DNA from: G965237725 sp965237725 | GTDB lineage: Bacteria > Pseudomonadota > Gammaproteobacteria > Arenicellales > Poriferihabitantaceae | DNA: 64,000 nt | Assembly (NCBI GenBank): GCA_965237725.1 | Contig: OZ250151.1 | Coordinates: 620,001-684,000 of the forward strand | Direction: 5' to 3' | Shown: piece after piece, positions 34,166 through 43,563 of the stretch | Layout: each line of letters starts with the position of its first letter | How positions within the stretch are numbered: position 1 is the stretch's first letter | The notes under the pieces: model-generated | Database searches by the model: none | Told to the model about the DNA's origin: nothing | What the model saw: only the letters and a program-made list of their open reading frames with translations | Translations under genes and position numbers: made by a program

Positions 34166-34753
34166 TTAGGACACTTCAGTTTTAAGTTTAGGGCTATCTT
34201 TTATCTTCTGCCTTGCCATAAACAAAGCATCAATTACAGTATTACCTACTATGGAAATAGCTCTCGCATCATAACCCTCAGCAATTAAATTCTGTTGAGA
34301 TACGGTAGTCGGCGTAAAATGATACTGGGCTAAGACCCCAGTCAATTTACGATATCCCTCCTCCGGCCAAGGAGATAAAAGATTCCCTGTCCTTAGCCCT
34401 GCTTCTACATGTCCTATGGGTATTTGCTCATAATACGCAGCCAAACTAGTGGCAAAAGTGGTAGCGGTGTCTCCCTGCACCAAAACCAAAGCTGGCTTAA
34501 ACTCCTTCAATACGGGTTTTAAATGAATCAATATATCTGCAGTAATATCATTCAGGGGCTGGTCTGACTTCATCAGGTCCAAATCGTAATCAACGTAAAT
34601 ATTAAATAAAGTCAACACTTGATCTAACATCCCGCGGTGCTGGGCAGTTACACAGACTTTTGACTGAAAATATTCATCCCTGTTCAAAGCATCAACCAAT
34701 GGCGCCATTTTAATAGCTTCCGGTCGCGTACCAAATACAGTCAAAATTTTCAT
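34166..34753 (-). pseudogene. wecB: Truncated UDP-N-acetylglucosamine 2-epimerase
   Basis: Encodes only the N-terminal half (195 residues of the usual 370 or so) of the non-hydrolysing UDP-GlcNAc 2-epimerase, which makes UDP-ManNAc for surface polysaccharides. Conserved blocks are FGTRPEAIKMAPLV at the start, VTAQHRGMLDQVL, VQGDTATTFATSLAAYY and GHVEAGLRTGN. The frame ends at KIKDSPKLKTEVS, just where the second Rossmann domain should begin, and the following DNA does not encode it in another frame that I can see. The UDP-binding C-terminal domain is missing, so it is probably inactive debris from an eroded island. Confidence 0.8.
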
Positions 34754-34939
34754 AAATTAGTTTTTGACGATAAGATCTATGTTATTAGTTTGGTAAATAA
34801 AAACCGTTCGTCCAAGTTTCTCCGAATATCCATGACTAATAATAGTGTTGTAGTTGAATCAGTGCTATGCCCTTTATGCATTTTATGTGGGTAAGATATA
34901 ATTACTTGTCATACTATCTATAATTTATCTAGGCACAGG

Positions 34940-35662
34940 GTGGAAAACAATTTCAGGGCATTAGCAAAGGCAAGTATTCAAGGGTTGCTTAAAAGATTCA
35001 ATCTTGGGCTATTCAGTCTAAATCATCAAGGATTGAATCTTTATGTCGACTTGTACAGGTCAAGAATAGACTTCAAAACTGTGTTTGATGTTGGTGCAAA
35101 TGTTGGACAGACTACGAAAACGTTTTACAAGAAATTCAACAAAACCAGTATTTGGGCATTTGAACCTGTTCAATCTAACTACGAGAAACTGGTAAAAAAT
35201 ACGGCAAATCTTTCGGTGCAGTGCCACAAATTGGCGATGTCAGATCATGCTGGAAAAGGAAAGATCAATTTGATGGGTCATGACCAATGGCATTCATTGG
35301 AGCATGGTGAGAATGCCTTGGGTAGTCAAGTAGTCCAACTCGAAACTATCGATCGATTTTGCAGTTCTCAGAGCATCGAACATATTAATTTACTAAAGAT
35401 TGATACTGAAGGGGCAGATCTAAAAGTTTTGCACGGTGCAAAATCGATGATAAATGAAAACAGGATTGATTTTATTCTCGTTGAATCATGTTTTGAAACA
35501 GGCTTGTTCCATGTTGATATACGAGCTTATTTTGACTTCTTTGAACCAGAAAATTACCGATTTTTCGGTATGTACGACCAGATGCGGGCAAGAAACAAAA
35601 GTGCATCGGTGCGATATGCAAATATCTGTTTTGCTCGCCCTGGATTGATTCTAGCGGAATAA
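34940..35662 (+). CDS. FkbM-family methyltransferase
   Basis: A 240-residue SAM-dependent methyltransferase of the FkbM family, usually found in polysaccharide or secondary-metabolite clusters. The SAM loop is VFDVGANVGQTT (about 48-59), followed by WAFEPVQSNYEKL, the acidic segment LLKIDTEGADLKVLHG, and the end segment RYANICFARP. The start is a GTG with AGGCACAGG upstream. It lies alone on this strand in the island between the first and second tmRNA-end copies. Its acceptor is probably a surface sugar, which is inferred. Confidence 0.85.
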   Translation: MENNFRALAKASIQGLLKRFNLGLFSLNHQGLNLYVDLYRSRIDFKTVFDVGANVGQTTKTFYKKFNKTSIWAFEPVQSNYEKLVKNTANLSVQCHKLAMSDHAGKGKINLMGHDQWHSLEHGENALGSQVVQLETIDRFCSSQSIEHINLLKIDTEGADLKVLHGAKSMINENRIDFILVESCFETGLFHVDIRAYFDFFEPENYRFFGMYDQMRARNKSASVRYANICFARPGLILAE

Positions 35663-35826
35663 AGAGGCCAGTATCATTTAGTATCAAAGAATCTTTATTC
35701 ATTAAGCTTAAAGCGTAAGGGCGAATTTTTAATGCACGTACGCCGTATTCTAATAGTCGCAGAATTGTCACAGAATTTTTAATAGTGAACCTGTTTACGT
35801 TAGATATCAGATAACCAGCTTAAATT

Positions 35827-35858
35827 GGACGCGGGTTCTATTCCGGTCACCTCCACCA
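35827..35858 (+). repeat. Copy 2 of the tmRNA 3' end (att-like)
   Basis: GGACGCGGGTTC-T-ATTCC-GGT-CACCTCCACCA matches the last 32 nt of ssrA at 29 positions and has the same orientation. It bounds a 2.2-kb segment carrying the lysine-rich protein, truncated wecB and fkbM. The 368-bp gap 35663-36030 around it contains no gene. Confidence 0.75.
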
Positions 35859-36030
35859 GACATTTTTATATAGACCCGTTGCAAGGACGCACACTCTAAG
35901 ACTTATTCCAAAACCTAACTGGGCTCCAAGAAAATGGGATTCGAAATGATAGCGACTAATTTTTAATCAGTCCGACCCCTTAAACTAATGCGATCATTCG
36001 ATCCCCTTACATAATTTAGAACTTCTAAAT

Positions 36031-36657
36031 TCAGGCGACTTCACCCAGGGGCTGATATCCCGCTTTAAGTACAGATTTTTGATGTAGATAGGCCATAATC
36101 TTGTTTACCAACTGTACGACTGAATACTGCTCGGTATCAATGTGGATCTCCGCATGCTCAGGTCTTTCGTAAGGGCTATCGATTCCTGTAAATTTTTTGA
36201 TTTGCCCTTCCAGTGCTTTTTTATACAATCCTTTTGGATCTCGGTTTTTACACTCATCCAACGAAGCATCGACAAAAACTTCAACAAAATCACCTTGTGG
36301 GAGCATTTCCCTGACAGTCCGTCGATCTTCAGCAAAGGGTGAAATAAAGGCGGTCAACACTATCAGGCCGGCGTCAGTCATTAAATTTGCAACCTCGCCG
36401 ATTCGTCGAATATTTTCGGTTCTGTCATCATCGCTAAACCCGAGATCTTTACACAAACCGTGGCGTACATTGTCGCCATCCAGTAAATAGGTATGATAAT
36501 TTTGCTGGGTGAGCACCTGCTCCAGTGCGCTTGCTATGGTAGATTTGCCTGAAGCGCTCAAGCCAGTAAACCATATTACTACGGGATGTTGTGCTTTTAG
36601 ATTGGCTCGAAGATTTTTGTCTACAGCATGATTGTGCCAGATTATATTGTTGTTCAT
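36031..36657 (-). CDS. cysC: Adenylylsulfate kinase
   Basis: Phosphorylates APS to PAPS in assimilatory sulfate reduction. The 208 residues show the P-loop GLSASGKST (about 32-40), the substrate segment DGDNVRHGLCKDLGFSDDDRTENIRR (context), and the motif TAFISPFAEDRR. The product PAPS is the substrate of the adjacent cysH, 65 bp upstream on the same strand; ATP sulfurylase, which makes APS, is far away at 59.5 kb. The gene pair lies between the second and third copies of the tmRNA 3' end. Confidence 0.94.
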   Translation of the reverse strand: MNNNIIWHNHAVDKNLRANLKAQHPVVIWFTGLSASGKSTIASALEQVLTQQNYHTYLLDGDNVRHGLCKDLGFSDDDRTENIRRIGEVANLMTDAGLIVLTAFISPFAEDRRTVREMLPQGDFVEVFVDASLDECKNRDPKGLYKKALEGQIKKFTGIDSPYERPEHAEIHIDTEQYSVVQLVNKIMAYLHQKSVLKAGYQPLGEVA

Positions 36658-36722
36658 AAATTTTAAAAAATAAGATTCGAAGTTAGGGAATTATGCAAAG
36701 GTTCATTAGGATTAACTTGTTG

Positions 36723-37448
36723 TCAGGCAGCAATGTCCTGATTATTATGTATTCCGCATTCTCGTTGTAATCCAAAGAATCGGGTTTGTTCTTCAAGCAT
36801 ACCGGCTTGAAGCGGCATCGAAGTATGATAGTCGCCCACGGAAACATAGCCTTGCTCCCACAAGGGATGGTACGGCAGGTTGTGGCGTTTCAGATAGTAA
36901 TGAATATCCTTGTTGGTCCATTCAACAATGGGCATAACCTTATATCGACTATCCTGAACCTGAATCCAGTCCAGTTGCGCTCGCGTGTTCGACTGTGTAC
37001 GACGTAAACCCGCTATCCAGGTTTCCACGCCCAATGCTTTAAGCGCCCTTTGCATTGGCTCTACCTTGTTAATTTGATTATACCGATCCAGTCCTTCTTT
37101 TCCCTGAGTCCAAAGTTTTCCGAATTTGAGCTCTTGGATTTCTCCTGAAATAATCGGGTTGAACACATGAATATTGAGATTTAGTCGTGCAGATAGATCA
37201 TCTATGAAACGGTAGGTTTCATCAAACAGGTACCCCGTATCAATTAAGATCACTGGAACATTGGGCTGAATCGTGCTCACCATATGCAGCATTACTGCGG
37301 CCTGAATTCCAAAGCTTGATGAGGCAACATGATTACCAGGCAATTGATCGAACACCCAGGATATACGCTGTTCTGCGGTTAATTTTTCAATCTGCTGATT
37401 TAGTTGGGATACTGAATCTGAATCCCAATTGTCTACTGGTATTGCCAT
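36723..37448 (-). CDS. cysH: Phosphoadenylylsulfate (PAPS) reductase
   Basis: Reduces PAPS to sulfite using thioredoxin. The 241 residues contain the PP-loop (SSSFGIQAAVMLHM), the GLRRTQSNTRAQLDW segment, and the C-terminal catalytic cysteine in RECGIH. The extra Cys-Cys and Cys-x2-Cys cluster ligands of 4Fe-4S APS reductases are absent (only one cysteine in the protein), so this is the PAPS-specific type, matching the presence of cysC. It is read before cysC. Confidence 0.93.
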   Translation of the reverse strand: MAIPVDNWDSDSVSQLNQQIEKLTAEQRISWVFDQLPGNHVASSSFGIQAAVMLHMVSTIQPNVPVILIDTGYLFDETYRFIDDLSARLNLNIHVFNPIISGEIQELKFGKLWTQGKEGLDRYNQINKVEPMQRALKALGVETWIAGLRRTQSNTRAQLDWIQVQDSRYKVMPIVEWTNKDIHYYLKRHNLPYHPLWEQGYVSVGDYHTSMPLQAGMLEEQTRFFGLQRECGIHNNQDIAA

Positions 37449-37758
37449 CGAATAATCTGCTAATTACCGGTTACTTTTCGAGTCGAAAAACTTAACATTC
37501 ACGACCTGCTGAACCGTGAGATTAGTATAAAACTATTTATGGGGCAATAAAATTATTCTATGATAATGCAAATAACGAAATCGTAATCGTAGAACTTGCG
37601 TTTAATAATAATTATATTTATATATAAGAATATTGGTAGAATCTTATTCTATAGAAACCATATTCAGCTAGTTTTTCCCACTTAGGGACACACTACGGTC
37701 AAAGATTCTGGGATAGCGCCCTTATTTACTTTGTATATCAGATTATTATCTTTTAGTT

Positions 37759-37788
37759 GACACGGATTGAAATCCCGCACCTCCGCCA
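37759..37788 (+). repeat. Degenerate copy 3 of the tmRNA 3' end (att-like)
   Basis: GACACGGATTGAAATCCCGC-ACCTCCGCCA aligns to the tmRNA 3' end with about five substitutions and one missing base. It lies in the 459-bp gap 37449-37907, which otherwise holds no gene. Just after it, an A-rich/T-rich inverted repeat (about 37794-37823) could be a weak terminator for the acyltransferase gene. Confidence 0.5.
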
Positions 37789-37907
37789 ACAAATAAAAAA
37801 ACGGCATAAAATCGGTTTTTTATTCCAGCTATTGAATGGTATTAAGGACTCAGTTAATTAAATCTATTCGCCGAATATACTTTTGATAAAATTATGCGAT
37901 AAAATTT

Positions 37908-39053
37908 CTACCTGGGTCCATTTAGTAACTTTCCAATTAATGTCTTACGAACCATAAACCGATAAGTAACTAAACAAAAAATCAGTGAACCCAGACAAGT
38001 CAATAGATAACTGGTCAATGCAGGAATTGGCGCATAGGCAAACACATATTGAAAAGCAACCACTGGTAGGAGATGAATGATATAGACCCAATAAATGGAA
38101 TCTGACAAAAATCGACTAATCTTTCCATCTCTCCAGGAAAATTGGGTAAACAATCCGATCAGCCCAAAAACCATTAGCCAGCTGAATACTGATGAGGTTA
38201 TCGCTAATAAGACTTCACGTGATTCAGATGTCAATTTTAATACGCTATTCAAGTCTGACAATAATAAATAAGTGACAATCCGAATCAATATAGCACCCAG
38301 CATAAACAAAATCCCAAACCGAGTAAGTTGCTGGAGGTCTAGACGTCTCCAGTGAATGAGCCATCCCGCAACAAAAAATGCTAGATAGTAAACTAGCACA
38401 ATTATAGAAAAGTTTTTTCCCAGGGTCGCTGGTTGTAGAATTGAAAAACTATTGTAATTCCAGAGTAGCAATGCACCTGGCATGGCAAAAAGGAGGGGAC
38501 TCCACCATCGAAATAATATTTGTGAAGCCAGTAACTCCAGCTTCTCCTTTAGAGCATCCCTATCCAACTTTTTCCAAAGACCCACAAAACTGGCCACTAC
38601 AAGGGAAATTAAAAACAGATATCCCAGAAACCACAAATGGTGTGGAGAGTAAAAGATAATCAGCGGAATCTTGTGGGATGTCAACTTCCCAAATTGATAC
38701 TGACCAAACCAGGAAAATAGGTAGGAGTAAAAGAATGTAAATAACAAAAATGGAATAAGGATACGAACAAATCGATGGTAGTAAAATCCGAATACACCTC
38801 TCTTACCAACCAACATTCTCCCAAAAAATCCGGAAATCGCAAAGAACGTGCATAGCGAAAACCCTGTGCTAATTTGGATCATGAAAGACGCAAGACCATT
38901 TGACTGGGAACTTTTTACATGCCACAACCCCATAGCGCCGTATGCAAGACCAGCGTGCCAGATCACGATATAAAGAATGCAAAAACAGCGTAGCTGGTCG
39001 AATCCAGGAATTCTCTGGTTATCCGAAAATTGATTAGATTTCTGATTTATCAA
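37908..39053 (-). CDS. Acyltransferase family 3 membrane protein
   Basis: A 381-residue integral membrane protein of the acyltransferase-3 superfamily, which adds acetyl, succinyl or other acyl groups to sugars, glucans or lipids. Roughly ten hydrophobic helices are visible. Typical marks are the N-terminal DQLRCFCILYIVIWHAG with its conserved His, the ISGFFGRMLVGK turn followed by YYHRFVRILIPF, and HHLWFLGYLFLISL. OpgC-like glucan modifiers have a similar layout, but the substrate cannot be assigned. It lies just past the island; it is read toward it. Confidence 0.85.
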   Translation of the reverse strand: MINQKSNQFSDNQRIPGFDQLRCFCILYIVIWHAGLAYGAMGLWHVKSSQSNGLASFMIQISTGFSLCTFFAISGFFGRMLVGKRGVFGFYYHRFVRILIPFLLFTFFYSYLFSWFGQYQFGKLTSHKIPLIIFYSPHHLWFLGYLFLISLVVASFVGLWKKLDRDALKEKLELLASQILFRWWSPLLFAMPGALLLWNYNSFSILQPATLGKNFSIIVLVYYLAFFVAGWLIHWRRLDLQQLTRFGILFMLGAILIRIVTYLLLSDLNSVLKLTSESREVLLAITSSVFSWLMVFGLIGLFTQFSWRDGKISRFLSDSIYWVYIIHLLPVVAFQYVFAYAPIPALTSYLLTCLGSLIFCLVTYRFMVRKTLIGKLLNGPR

Positions 39054-39165
39054 TTTGGAATTTTACGATTACAAAAGTTTATATTATTCTATATTGCAAC
39101 AGAGATTGGTGTCGAAGAGATCGACAGCAGTCTCCACTGCGGTTGACAACTCGATTCTCAAGTTC

Positions 39166-40371
39166 CTAGTTATGCTCGGTAACTAGTTGGGTATACCACG
39201 CGATGAAGTGCTCAACCAGCTTTTCTTTGATCGGGGAATATGGGCCAGGTCGGTACCTTGACGAATTCACGCCTTTGGCTTGATCTTCTACAATTTCTAT
39301 ATCCTCATTGTTAACTCTTTTAGAGAATTCGATCAAACGCGCGACATCGTAATCTACCCCCTCTTTTGCATCTTCGGCCACCAGCCAGTCCGCCTGAATA
39401 CGAGTTGTGGTCGCATTAATTGGGGTAACCCGCATGGTGTGCATATGATCAGAGGAGCCGTGAAGCCAGAAGTTTGGATAGGTGTTGGCTCGAGTGTTGC
39501 CAACATCATAATCGGTAAATTGACCCATCAGCGGCGCGACGGGCTGACCATCCATGGACTCCGAAACAAATCCGGCCCTAAATGGAATCCGATTAACTCG
39601 CCACCATGCACCTCTCATAGCATAGCTGGTATCAATTGGTGTAACGTCTAGTCCCAAGGTCGCCCACTTTTCCAGACTCTGCTTTCGTCTAAGCTCGATT
39701 TGTTCCTGTTTGTCTGGGTCATCGACATCTGCGTCAAATTGAATTTTGTCGTAGGCTTTATGTTTTTCCAAACAATGATAGCATTCGCGCTGATTCTCGA
39801 TTATCAACTTCCAGTTCGCGGCGATGTCGTAAGTCTCAGTGTAGGCAACCTTGGCATGATCCAGTCCCTGTGGATCCAATAACCATTTCAAGTCGTCTCC
39901 TGCCTCAAATAATGGCTCTTTTTCTGCAAGACTGACAAAAATCAATCCAGCGATATTTCGGACGTGGGCTTGGTTGAGACTGAAGTCTTCCTTTACAAAG
40001 TCATCCGGCATCCAGGTATTTTTCAATAGCTTGCCATCTAAATCATAGGTCCACTGATGATAGGGGCAAACCAGGGTATTAACCTGCCCAACGGATTTCT
40101 TGCAGATGACTGAGCCACGATGACGGCAAACATTATATAGCGCGCTTATGGTTCCATGTTTTCCGCGAATTATGATTAGAGAATCTCCTGCAATTTCGTA
40201 GCAAAAGTATTGCCCTGGCTTCTTAATCTGACAGGCGTGTCCCGCGAACAACCAACCGGTTCGGTAAACGTGCTGTAAATCCAACTGATAAATGTCAGGG
40301 TCGATATAGAAGGGTTGTTCTAATGACCATCCGGGCCGACGAGAATTCATTTGATTCGAAACTAAGTTCAT
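39166..40371 (-). CDS. Rieske non-heme iron oxygenase, alpha subunit (GbcA-like)
   Basis: A 401-residue ring-hydroxylating-type oxygenase. The Rieske 2Fe-2S ligands are Cys82-x-His84 (VCRHRGSVIC) and Cys102-x2-His105 (VCPYHQW). The mononuclear iron site includes His199 and His204 (RECYHCLEKH). Overall pattern resembles the glycine-betaine/quaternary-amine monooxygenase group (GbcA, carnitine and choline oxygenases) more than aromatic dioxygenases. No reductase partner (GbcB type) is adjacent, so it must use a remote one. A palindromic site lies about 50 bp upstream of the start. Confidence 0.88.
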   Translation of the reverse strand: MNLVSNQMNSRRPGWSLEQPFYIDPDIYQLDLQHVYRTGWLFAGHACQIKKPGQYFCYEIAGDSLIIIRGKHGTISALYNVCRHRGSVICKKSVGQVNTLVCPYHQWTYDLDGKLLKNTWMPDDFVKEDFSLNQAHVRNIAGLIFVSLAEKEPLFEAGDDLKWLLDPQGLDHAKVAYTETYDIAANWKLIIENQRECYHCLEKHKAYDKIQFDADVDDPDKQEQIELRRKQSLEKWATLGLDVTPIDTSYAMRGAWWRVNRIPFRAGFVSESMDGQPVAPLMGQFTDYDVGNTRANTYPNFWLHGSSDHMHTMRVTPINATTTRIQADWLVAEDAKEGVDYDVARLIEFSKRVNNEDIEIVEDQAKGVNSSRYRPGPYSPIKEKLVEHFIAWYTQLVTEHN

Positions 40372-40418
40372 ATTCCAAATTCGAAGTGAATGGATTTTAG
40401 CTTATTTCAGCCATTGTC

Positions 40419-40439
40419 TATTGTCAATTCCAGACAATA
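40419..40439. promoter_or_regulatory. Operator candidate upstream of the Rieske oxygenase
   Basis: TATTGTC (40419-40425), 7 bp, then GACAATA (40433-40439) form a perfect inverted repeat 47 bp upstream of the oxygenase start. Further ATTGTC half-sites occur at 40413-40418, 40460-40465 and, inverted, within 40566-40576 (CAATAGACAAT). A dimeric regulator with several sites is likely. The rest of the 399-bp gap 40372-40770 has no gene. Confidence 0.5.
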
Positions 40440-40770
40440 TTTCCGGGGCACTACGCTTCATTGTCAGATGAATTCCAGTATGTTTCAAACCAAACTACCT
40501 ATTACAAGTATAACGTGTTGAATTCAGATAATTGGATCAAAATTACCCACTCGGCTGACATTAAACAATAGACAATTTTCATTTCACAGTACCCGATCAA
40601 AAATACTTGTTCCACAGATCTTAGTAGAATTTATTTATTGTAAATAATTGGGGCCATATAGCATTACCCAACACCCTTTTGGGGAGTCATTGTAATTTGC
40701 ACGACAACAACGTTGTGAACATTTTTTAAACATCATGTATTATCCGGGATCAGTTTCCATCCACTAAACT

Positions 40771-41154
40771 ATGAACTCAACCGAAAAACCCAAGCCACAA
40801 ATCGGACTCAAACGGGTTTGGAAGGCATTTTTTTATTCCCTTTCAGGGTTTAAACTAGCATTTCGAGAAGAAGCGGCCTTTCGCCAGGAACTTGCACTTG
40901 TTGTAATTCTCTCACCGCTTTGTTTGTTTCTCGATCTTGAGATTTGGTTAAAAGTTGCAATTCTTTTTAGCCACGCATTAATTTTAATCATCGAATTACT
41001 CAATACCGGGGTTGAGTCCATCGTAGATATGACCTCTCCAGAATTTCACAAAGATGCCAAAAAAGCCAAGGATACGGCCAGCGCTGCCGTGTTATTGTCC
41101 TTGTTGGTCAGTGGGAGTTTGTGGATTTATGCGGGTCTTGTATTAATTTTATAG
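40771..41154 (+). CDS. dgkA: Diacylglycerol kinase
   Basis: A small three-helix inner-membrane kinase of 127 residues that recycles diacylglycerol, made when phospholipid head groups are transferred to sugars, back to phosphatidate. Signature segments are FRQELALVVIL, ILIIELLNTGVESIVD (acidic active-site helix) and KDAKKAKDTASAAVLL. It lies upstream of an SGNH-hydrolase pseudogene, a glycosyltransferase and a flippase-like protein. Confidence 0.94.
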   Translation: MNSTEKPKPQIGLKRVWKAFFYSLSGFKLAFREEAAFRQELALVVILSPLCLFLDLEIWLKVAILFSHALILIIELLNTGVESIVDMTSPEFHKDAKKAKDTASAAVLLSLLVSGSLWIYAGLVLIL

Positions 41155-41177
41155 AGAATTAATTTTAGCTTTCCATT

Positions 41178-42387
41178 ATGGTAGTCAAGCATTCCCATTC
41201 CACAACCCGCTTGATCCTGTTCAATATTCTCACAATCGCAATATTGTTATTCGTACTAGAGTTCGTCGCTTCAAAATTTGTACAATCACCGCGAAGCCAT
41301 ATCGTTTAGTCCTATAAGTTTAATCATATCTGGAAACCCAACACATCAAGGTTGCACGAAGAATGGGGTTGGCGAAATTGGGATTTTCCCGAGCCCTATA
41401 CCCATTTTTATAATAAGCAAAGCTGGATCGAAGACTATGACATTGGGCTAAAAAAACCAGAAAATACCTATAGGATATTTTATATTGGGGATTCGCATAC
41501 CGAAGGCGCAGCGCCTATGGATCAGTCCATGCCCAGCCTGGTTAAAGTTGCCTAAACCGAAGAGCAGCTGAGTCTGGCCACAATCTGAGTTTTGAAGTGA
41601 TAAACACTGGAACCACCAGTTATTCACCCACGCTCTATTATCTTGTTTTTCGATATGCCATCCTGGAATTTGACCCGGACCTGATTATGATAAACCTGGG
41701 TCTGAATGACATATATAACGACTGGAATTACGCCCATACTTTAATTGTCGATGACAACGGCGACCCATGGGCTGTACCGCCACGCAATATCTAAAAATCT
41801 GAATATTTTGAAAGCAAGGATGTTGTAGTTAAGGCATCACTACTGACCCGAATTCAATTATTTCTCCACGAACATTCTTCGATTTACAATTATCTCCTTC
41901 AATTTCGACAAGAGGATCAAAACCCGAAAGCGACTTCTCCTTCAACAGAATCTGGAACACAGATTTATGAAAAAAATGCCTGGACTAAACGTCATGAGTG
42001 GAGTGAGCATATCCAACAAAACGTAGACTATAGCCTTTCTTTAGTTACCAAACTTATTAACCTAGCCAAACAATATGACGTAAAAGTCGCGGTTACCGTC
42101 ATGCCCGACTATAAGCAATTTGAAACTGATTCGGACAACCCATCAAAAACCAGATGGTCTAGAAAACCCATTACGAAGTTGAAAGCGTTGTGGGTGGAAG
42201 TGGTACAGCGTATTTGAATAGTTATGAGAAACTGGCATCAAAAATAAAAGGTTCTAAGCAAGACTATTACTATTACAAAAAAGATGGTCACTTCAATCCA
42301 AGGGGTTACAAAATCTGGGCGGATGCCCAGATAAACTTTCTGCTGAACGAAAAACATTCTCTACTGCCATCAGAAATTTATCAATAG
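41178..42387 (+). pseudogene. Broken SGNH/GDSL-hydrolase-family gene
   Basis: Once about 400 codons long. Pieces in order are a signal-anchor N-terminus (MVVKHSHSTTRLILFNIL), an in-frame TAG (41307-41309), block I with the catalytic serine (IGDSHTEGAAP), TAA (41553-41555), a frame change, SGHNLSFEVINTGTTSYSP, block III GLNDIYND, TAA (41792-41794), more coding sequence to about 42180, a second frame change, and block V DGHFNPRGY with the Asp-x2-His pair, ending at 42387. All catalytic blocks are still readable, so decay is recent or sequencing errors contribute. Five lesions argue against programmed recoding. Relatives act as membrane-anchored acyl esterases or acetyltransferases on glycans. 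Confidence 0.8.
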
Positions 42388-42568
42388 ACACGCTGAATTC
42401 ACTCATAAAGCCAAATATTCTTTTATGCTCAATACAGTATACTTGAGCGATTGAGGCTAAAAATCCTAAGAATCGATTATTGATCATCCTGACGAGCACA
42501 TTAGAATCCTGGCTTGTCAAAAAATGGCCAAAAACTCGAATTATCTTTGAAATAAATCATCCCCACAT

Positions 42569-43513
42569 ATGCATAAGCTGATTATTCAGATTCCCTGTTT
42601 TAACGAAGAAGAAACACTTCCACAGGTAATATCAGATCTGCCAAAATCAATTCCGGGCATAGATTCCATCGAGTATCTTGTAATCGATGACGGCTCTACG
42701 GATCAAACCGTGCAGGTCGCAAAAAACAATGGCGTTCACCATGTTGTTAGCCTCGGCACTAATCGAGGTCTGGCCCAGGCTTTCTCAGAAGGTCTCGACG
42801 CTTCCCTGGTCGCGGGCGCTACCATAATCGTCAATACCGACGCTGACAATCAGTATGATGGCACCTGCATCCCGGATTTAATCGGGCCCATCCTCGCTGG
42901 GGACGCAGACATGGTGGTTGGCGCTCGACCAATCCTGGAGATCGAACATTTTTCGCCCGTTAAAAAACTGCTCCAACGAATCGGAAGTTACGTGGTGCGC
43001 GCACTTTCAGGAACGGATGTTGTTGACGCTCCCAGCGGAATGCGTGCATTTACCCGGGACATGGCAATGCGCCTGTTTGTGCACAATAGTTACACCTACA
43101 CGATGGAAACATTAATTCAGGCTGGGCAAAGTGGTTATAAAGTTGCATCAGTTCCAATCCGGGTCAATGGTGAAACTCGACCGTCCCGCTTATTTAAGAG
43201 CAATTTTTCCTATGTCCTTAAATCTGTTTCTGTGATTATCAGGGCGTATACTTTGTACAAACCATTGCGGTTTTTTGGCTTAATTTCAGTAGTCATGTTT
43301 TTCATAGCAGCAGCTTTGGGAACCCGATTTTTGATCCGCTATTTTGTTGATGGCGGTGACGGCATGATTCAGTCGTTACTGGTTGTTGTAATTTGCACGA
43401 TTATTGGTTGTATCAGTTTTGGGTTTGGTGTGGTTTGTGACCTAAATGCCTCCAATCGCCGACTACTTGAAGATATCCGCTACAACATAAAAAAGAAGGA
43501 ACTCGACCTGTAA
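42569..43513 (+). CDS. Family 2 glycosyltransferase, DPM1-like with membrane anchor
   Basis: A 314-residue GT-A enzyme. The N-terminal catalytic domain shows PCFNEEETLPQVI, IDDGSTDQTV and the metal-binding region NTDADNQYDG. Two C-terminal membrane helices follow (about 232-254 and 268-290). This layout is that of polyprenyl-phosphate sugar transferases (dolichol-phosphate-mannose-synthase-like, ArnC/GtrB). The likely donor product is a lipid-linked sugar for the cell envelope. Its downstream neighbour is a flippase-like membrane protein, with a palindromic repeat in between. Confidence 0.88.
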   Translation: MHKLIIQIPCFNEEETLPQVISDLPKSIPGIDSIEYLVIDDGSTDQTVQVAKNNGVHHVVSLGTNRGLAQAFSEGLDASLVAGATIIVNTDADNQYDGTCIPDLIGPILAGDADMVVGARPILEIEHFSPVKKLLQRIGSYVVRALSGTDVVDAPSGMRAFTRDMAMRLFVHNSYTYTMETLIQAGQSGYKVASVPIRVNGETRPSRLFKSNFSYVLKSVSVIIRAYTLYKPLRFFGLISVVMFFIAAALGTRFLIRYFVDGGDGMIQSLLVVVICTIIGCISFGFGVVCDLNASNRRLLEDIRYNIKKKELDL

Positions 43514-43563
43514 TATTTTGTAATCCACAGCAACTTCTTCACCCTGTTTAATTTTTATGCACG

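Noticed and set aside
41178..42387. Programmed stop-codon readthrough or frameshifting in the SGNH gene
   Set aside because: Three stops of two kinds plus two frame changes are too many for recoding; no slippery site or stem-loop context was noticed.
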